Assembly (NCBI RefSeq): GCF_900496995.4
Contig: NW_024470329.1
Location: 62,001-126,000, forward strand
Reading direction: 5' to 3'
Length of the DNA stretch: 64,000 bases
Origin: Aquila chrysaetos chrysaetos
Taxonomy: Eukaryota; Chordata; Aves; Accipitriformes; Accipitridae
Below are positions 54,590 to 64,000 of the stretch, piece by piece. Every line of letters begins with the position of its first letter. The stretch's first letter is position 1. The notes beneath the pieces were generated by a model. The model ran no database searches and was not told the DNA's origin. It saw only the letters and a program-made list of their open reading frames with translations. Made by a program: the position numbers and the translations under genes.

Positions 54590-55140
54590 CCCCGGGAGCC
54601 CCCAGACCACATGGAGACCCCCCCAACCTCCCCCGGGGCCCCCAGCCCCTCTGAGGACCCCCCAATCTCCTGGGGTCCCCCAGACTCCATCGTGGTGGCG
54701 CCCAATGGGTCCCCGGGCACCCAGACCTCCCCCCAGGGCCCTCACCCTCCTCCAAGCCCCCCAGGGCACCCTAGAGCCCATCATGGGGCCACGCAATGCA
54801 TCCATGGGCCCCTCAAACCCCTCCAGGGACCCCCAACATCCCCAAGGACCTACAGAGCCCTCCCCAGGGCCCCTCAGACCCCCGGGGGGGTCCCAGCCCC
54901 CCTCATGGCCCCCAGACATCCCGCAGGGTCCTCAGCCCCCTTCCTGAACCCCCCAGACCCCATCATGGGGGCACCCCAGACCCCTCCAGGGGCACCCAGA
55001 CACCCCCCTGGAGCCCCCCAACATCCCCCAGGCTCCCCCCCAGGGTACCAAACTTTCTAAGGCCCCCCAGACCCCATCATGGGGGTCCCTAGACCCTTCC
55101 AGGGAACCCCAAACCCCCCACCCAACACTGACAGCCACCC
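54590..55140. repeat. Minisatellite in QPCTL intron 1
   Basis: Units of 25-40 bases built on cccccagaccccatcatggg and acccctccaggggcacc repeat about fifteen times, filling the first intron. Confidence 0.8.
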
Positions 55141-55732
55141 CCAGCCCCCCCTCGGAGCAGGCTCTATGGGCACTGCTGGGGCAGCTGGATCCCACCTGCC
55201 TGCAGGACACCTTCCTGTGGCCCCTCCTGCGAGAACGGGTGCTAGGGGTCCTGGGAGTTGCGCTGCCTGCCAGGTAAGACCCCTCCCCCCGGGTGCCACC
55301 ACACCCACCCTGTGGTGCTGCCATGCTCCTTACCGGTGTCCCTGTCCCTGCAGCACATTATGGGGTGCTTGGGCATCCTGGGGGCTGCCTGGCACCTGGA
55401 GCTTGACGCCTTCGAAGTGGTGACTCCTCAGGGACCAGTGACCTTCACCAACGTGGTGGCCACGGTCGCCCCTGCCGCCCCCCACCGCCTGGTCCTCGCC
55501 TGTCACTATGACACAAAGATCTTGCCCCCTGGTCCCGGCCAGCAGCTCTTTTTGGGGGCCACCGATTCAGCCGTGCCCTGCACCATCCTCCTGGAGCTGG
55601 CAGCTTCCCTTGACCGGCCCCTGTGGTGTGCCAAGGACAGGGTGGGTGATGGGTGGTCCAAAGGCCTGGACCGCCCCCCCAGGATGCCTGGGTCCCTCCC
55701 TGGACCCCTTAGGATGCCTGGGTCCCCCCCAG

Positions 55733-56405
55733 TGTGAGAGACTGAATTGTTATCTCGAGCTGTTTGTCTCAAAGATTGTTAGGTGTGAGAGACTGGACTG
55801 TCATCTCAAGCCATTCATCTCATGAATCGTGAACTGTTTATCTCGAGCCTTTTGTCTCTGGGATGGCATAAGCAGGACATTCCTCCATCCATAAGGACGA
55901 TTACTAGGCCACTGAGGCATCCAGAAGAGGAAACAGGCTGAAGCCGACAAGCGTGCAAGAATGTGGAGACTGCCATTCTCATGGAAACTGTAGTCTTTGA
56001 GATAAGATACTGGTTTCTGGTGTTGATCACGCGAAGGTCGTGTGATAGACAAAACCTGCAGCACGTGAACAGTGCATGAACAATACATATGTGCATACAT
56101 CATCGAAATATGCCCTATAAAAAACCGTGGAGACAAGCCGTGGTGTGCACCCACCACCGAAGAATTGAAGACTGAGGACCAATGGGACACTGCTGGATCC
56201 ATGGTGGTGACTATCCTTGCAACTCTATCCTGACTGCTTGCTTGATTTCTGCCTTTTCTTCCATTTTCTCCTATTGCTACTATTTTCTACTTTTGATACT
56301 TTTGATAATAAAAACTCTTTTGGGTATATGGCATTTGACCTTGTTTGTGTCTTAATCTCGCTCTTGGGATCATATCGAAACCTTCCCCGACATTGGATTG
56401 GGACA
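55733..56405 (+). mobile_element. Solo LTR in a QPCTL intron
   Basis: The element starts TGTGAGAGACTGAATTG and ends GGATTGGGACA, 673 bases, with AATAAA near 56307. A perfect five-base duplication CCCAG flanks it (55728-55732 and 56406-56410). Its U3 holds two to three tandem copies of an about 50-base unit starting tgtgagagactg. Its start resembles that of the solo LTR in the GIPR remnant, so the two belong to related families. It lies in the intron between the third and fourth recognised exons. Confidence 0.87.
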
Positions 56406-56654
56406 CCCAGGCATCTGGGTCCCTCCCGACCCCCCTCCAGAGGACACCCAGGTCCATCCTGTGCCCCCCCCCCCAGGACACCTGGGTCCCCCCCTGCTGG
56501 ATGTCTGGGTCCCAGCAGGGTGCAGAGAGTGATGCTGCAGCTGCTGTTCCTGGATGGGGAGGAGGCTGTTGGGGACTAGAGCATCACTGAGTCCCTCTAT
56601 GGTGCCTGGCGGTGCATATGGCCACCATCCCCCACGGGCCACATGGCACCCAGA

Positions 56655-57300
56655 TCACCACCACGGTGAGCGGCACCAAGCCCCACGGTGGTTTGAGGGT
56701 GGTCTGGTGGCACCTGAGGGTGGGGCATGGTGCTGGGGTGGTCTGGTGGCTGTGACCCAGCTGGGATGGTCCCATGGCACCCAAGGGTGGTGGGCTGGTC
56801 TGAGGGCACTGGAGTGTGGTGACATGGCATTAGCCAGGCTGGGATGGTCCCTGGCACTGCTGTGACCCAAGTGGGTGGTGGCATGGCGTTGGCCCAGCTG
56901 GGACAGTCCCACGGCATCTGGTGGCACTGTGGTGTCCCTGTGCCTGTGCTGGCATCCCCAGAGCCTGCCGGTGCTGCTGGACCTGCTGGGTGCCTGCCAC
57001 CCTGCCATCCACAGCCACTTCCCCCGCACCCACCACTGGTTCCTGTGCCTCGTCGCCATCGGTGGGACTTGGGGATGGGGACACAGGGGTGGGGACAGAG
57101 TCAGGATGGGGACAAGGGGATGGGGTGGGGACAGGGCTGGGGATGGGCTAGGACATGGAGACACGAATGAGGACAGGACACAGGTGGGACATGGGGATGG
57201 GGACAAGGTGGGACACAGGGTTGGGATAGAAACAGGGACAGGATGGGGACAAGGGGCTGTGATGGGGATAGAGAGGAGGAGGCTGGGGGGTGTCACAGAA
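56655..57300. repeat. Minisatellites in QPCTL introns
   Basis: At 56690-56935 units of about 60-90 bases built on tgacccagctgggatggtcc repeat three to four times. At 57065-57285 units of about 15-25 bases built on gatggggacaaggtgggaca repeat about ten times. Confidence 0.75.
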
Positions 57301-57849
57301 GGTTCTGCCCTGCCATGTTCTCCCCATGTCCCTGGTGCAGAGCAGCAGCTGGGGCTGCTGCATGTCCTCCCCCAGGACCAGCCCTTCTTCTGCCTCAGCC
57401 CAGCCCCAGGACCTGTCGAGTATGACCATGTCCCCTTCCTCCAGCGAGGTGACATCCCCACCTCCCCCCCATCCCCTGGGGCACATTGTCCTCCTGTGCC
57501 CCGGGATGCACCATCCCTGAGTCTCCATCCTGTGTGGCCAGGGCAAGGAGCAGGGTGGGCAGCTGGGGTCCTGTGGGCTGATGTCCCAGGGGACATGCCC
57601 TCCCCCTGTGTCCCTGCAGGTGTCCCTGTGCTGCACCTTATCCCCACACCCTTCCCACATGTATGGTGCACCCTTGAGGACACCAAGGACAACCTGCACC
57701 CCCCCCCCCCCCCATGGAGGCTCTGTGCAAGATCCTGATCACCTTCATGGCCAAGTTCCTGCAGCTCTGAGCCCCGCTGTTACCCCTGTCACTCCCAGCC
57801 TGCAACCCCTGGGGACTCTGGGCAGCCCTGGGCTGTGCTGGGAGCCATC

Positions 57850-57855
57850 AGTAAA
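57850..57855 (+). terminator. Possible QPCTL polyadenylation signal (AGTAAA)
   Basis: The variant AGTAAA lies 80 bases after the QPCTL stop codon and is followed by GT-rich sequence (gtgcttggtgaccagtgctg). Confidence 0.5.
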
Positions 57856-58171
57856 GTGCTTGGTGACCAGTGCTGTCACTTGCCACAGGGACAGCTGTGG
57901 GCCCAGGGACACATGATGCATGGGGACATATAATAGAGATCCCAGGGAGCACTATTAGGGTGATGGGGGGGGGGCCCAGGGAGGTGTATGCAGGTCCTTA
58001 GGGATCCCTAGGAGCACTACTCAGACCACAGAGGAATAAGCTACAGTAGTTATAGTAGTGCCTGGGTCCCTCCGGGGGGGAGGGGCACAGCTGGGGCCCT
58101 CAGCCTCCCCTCTCCCTGCCCCAGAGGAGCCCAAGATCCCAGTTCCTCCAAAAAAGAAAAAAAAAAAAAAA

Positions 58172-58177
58172 TTTATT
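58172..58177 (-). terminator. AKT2 copy B polyadenylation signal
   Basis: AATAAA on the minus strand lies about 1.3 kb beyond the AKT2 copy B stop codon (59485). An A-rich plus-strand tract (58151-58171) lies beside it. The stretch 58178-59484 is therefore taken as 3' UTR; it holds a GT microsatellite near 59060-59081 and an AATAAT-type A/T tract near 59238-59258, and no other gene. Confidence 0.65.
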
Positions 58178-59484
58178 GCTTGTACCGTACAAATACGAGG
58201 GCAGGTGAGAACTGGCTGCTGCACCTGGGAGGCCGGGCCACTACCACCTTGTTGAGGGGGTCTCATCCCCTCGTCCCACTCCAGTATTTTTAAATTAATT
58301 CAACTGGGCAACTAGAAACCAAGAAAGAAAAAGCAACTTTTCTCAGTTCCTCCCTGTGGGGAAGTGGTACCAGGCACCAAATTTCTACCTCCAAACTGTG
58401 GCCCTGGTATCAGCTGCACCAGGAGACACGGGGTAGCAAGTCCAGCTTGTCACAGGCCTGGCTTGTTGGTGTGGGCACTGTGGTGAAGGTGATGCTCCCC
58501 AACCACTGGGTCCCGCTGGCATTGTGCCATGCCAGTGAGGTCTGGAGCCAACAGCCCTGGTGACAGTGGCCTCTACAGAAAGGCATCCATGGAGCATCTG
58601 TTGGGTGTGGATCAATGGTGCATGCCAGAATAAACCCAGTCCTGACACTGGCAGCCAGGGATGCCAAGCTGGCGGTGCAGTGGCAAAAGCCCTGTCCCTC
58701 TGCAACACCTCTGGTGACACTATCATCCACTGAGGATGCCGGAGGATGAGGCTGGTGTCACTGAGCCTGTCACTGCAGCTCCTGGCTTTAAGGCACCAGA
58801 GAAGCCAAACTATTGCTTTTAGGATCACATTTTCCTTAGGGCCATGCTGGCCAGCCACAGGGTTGAGGCACTCCCCTCTGCCAAGGCACCGATCCAGGGA
58901 TACTATTGATTTTCAGTCACTGCAGGTTCAGTTCAAAGCAGAGGTGGGAGTATTTGAGGGGCTAAGACATGCCCCCCATGGTCTCGGGGGGGGGGTATCC
59001 TGCCCTATTGTTCCCCCCCTCCTCAGGGCAGCCAGCATTGGATCCTAGCCATGGGGGGGGGTGTGTGTGTGTGTGTGTGTTTCCCCTCCCTTCTGCTGTC
59101 AAAATGGCTTCTCCCCAACTGGGAGCCATGGATTTTACTGGGCGGAGGGCTGGCTGAGCTTCAGGGGGGTCAAGGCCTCAGGTGTGGGGAAGTGGGGGTT
59201 GGTTTAAAAAGCTGCAAGCACTTCTAGGAGTTTAAAAAATAAAAATAATAATAATAAAAATCAAAGCAGTCCTAGGCTAGGGGCAGGAGGTACGGCTCGG
59301 TGCCAGTGGGAGCCACGGAGCAAGAGCACTTGGTAGGGGTATGGCTTCTGAAAGGTGCTGCAGCACAACGCTGGTGAGCCACAGCTTCCCACCCCCCTTC
59401 TGCCAGGCACAGAAGAAAAAGCCCCCCTGCCATGAGTAAACCCCCAAACCCTCCTCCTCGGAGGCTGAATCCCGCTGCTACCGG

Positions 59485-63867
<4,383 letters not shown>

Positions 63868-64000
63868 CTGTGAGAAAGAGGGGGGCGCGGGGGGTGGTGC
63901 AGGGGTTTTCGGGGAAGGACCCCTCATAGGGGGTCCCACTGCTGAGGTGGAAAATTAAATGGCAGAAAGACCCCTCATAGACAGAAAATTAAGTGGATGT

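Larger units (their letters stand above)
54311..57770 (+). pseudogene. QPCTL: QPCTL, Golgi glutaminyl-peptide cyclotransferase-like, with disrupted frame
   Basis: QPCTL is a zinc enzyme anchored in the Golgi that converts N-terminal Gln or Glu to pyroglutamate. Exons: 54311-54492 (basic then hydrophobic N-terminus, MRKGPGG...), 55147-55273, 55354-55641 (ACHYDTKILPPG, GATDSAVPC), 56526-56665 (LQLLFLDGEEA), 56962-57061 (LLDLLGA, SHFPRTHHWF), 57341-57448 (YDHVPFLQR) and 57620-57770 (GVPVLHLIPTPFPHVW). Asp of GATDSA, the Glu pair of LDGEE, Asp of LLDLLG and His of VLHLI, the expected zinc and catalytic residues, are all visible. Breaks: an apparent frame change in exon 1; exons 55147 and 55354 join one base out of phase; a TAG at 56577-56579 where a Trp is expected; exon 56526 is one base out; the last exon is off-frame at a C run. 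A solo LTR lies in an intron. A recent pseudogene is likely, but homopolymer errors could explain some breaks. Confidence 0.75.

Noticed and set aside
55733-56392. Earlier boundary for the QPCTL solo LTR ending at CCCCGACA (56392)
   Set aside because: That end gives no target duplication. Ending at GGGACA (56405) gives a perfect CCCAG duplication.

Overview
The window is vertebrate nuclear DNA, almost certainly from a bird. The genes are split by GT-AG introns and match vertebrate orthologues. CR1 LINE tails of the avian type are present, as is an ERVL-type LTR of a kind I recognise from bird genomes. The GC-rich introns packed with minisatellites and long G or C runs suggest a microchromosome. 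No prokaryotic features were seen. One 500-base run of N (11063-11562) marks an assembly gap.

Layout from left to right: AKT2 copy A (minus, exons 2-9, leaving the window at base 1); 3.7-11 kb without a recognised gene but with a CpG-island promoter; FOSB (minus, last exon missing, probably in the gap) with an immediate-early type promoter; RTN2 (minus, long and short isoform starts); VASP (plus); OPA3 (minus); a GIPR remnant (plus) split by a 14.9-kb provirus that itself contains a second provirus; FBXO46 (plus, intact); a damaged QPCTL (plus) with a solo LTR; and AKT2 copy B (minus, exons 3-14, leaving the window at the right end). From memory, FOSB, RTN2, VASP, OPA3, GIPR, QPCTL and FBXO46 are also neighbours on human 19q13.32. 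Here FOSB is inverted, FBXO46 lies between GIPR and QPCTL, and PPM1N, GPR4, EML2 and SNRPD2 were not found.

The main observations are these. (1) Two AKT2 copies about 61.25 kb apart differ by 25 silent but only 2 replacement changes over the shared exons, so both look constrained and the pair looks real. (2) GIPR carries two in-frame stops, a frameshift, splice-site losses and three retroviral insertions, and is very probably a pseudogene. (3) The nested proviruses give an age paradox: the LTRs of the inner element differ more than those of the outer element that encloses it, and the outer element's body is far more damaged than its LTRs. (4) QPCTL has an in-frame stop and several phase breaks although its metal-binding and catalytic motifs are still visible. 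(5) VASP lacks two of the three classical kinase-regulated phosphosites.

The genes do not form one pathway. AKT2 is an insulin and growth-factor kinase, FOSB an immediate-early transcription factor, RTN2 an ER-shaping protein, VASP an actin regulator, OPA3 a mitochondrial protein, FBXO46 a ubiquitin-ligase adaptor, QPCTL a Golgi glutaminyl cyclase, and GIPR an incretin receptor.
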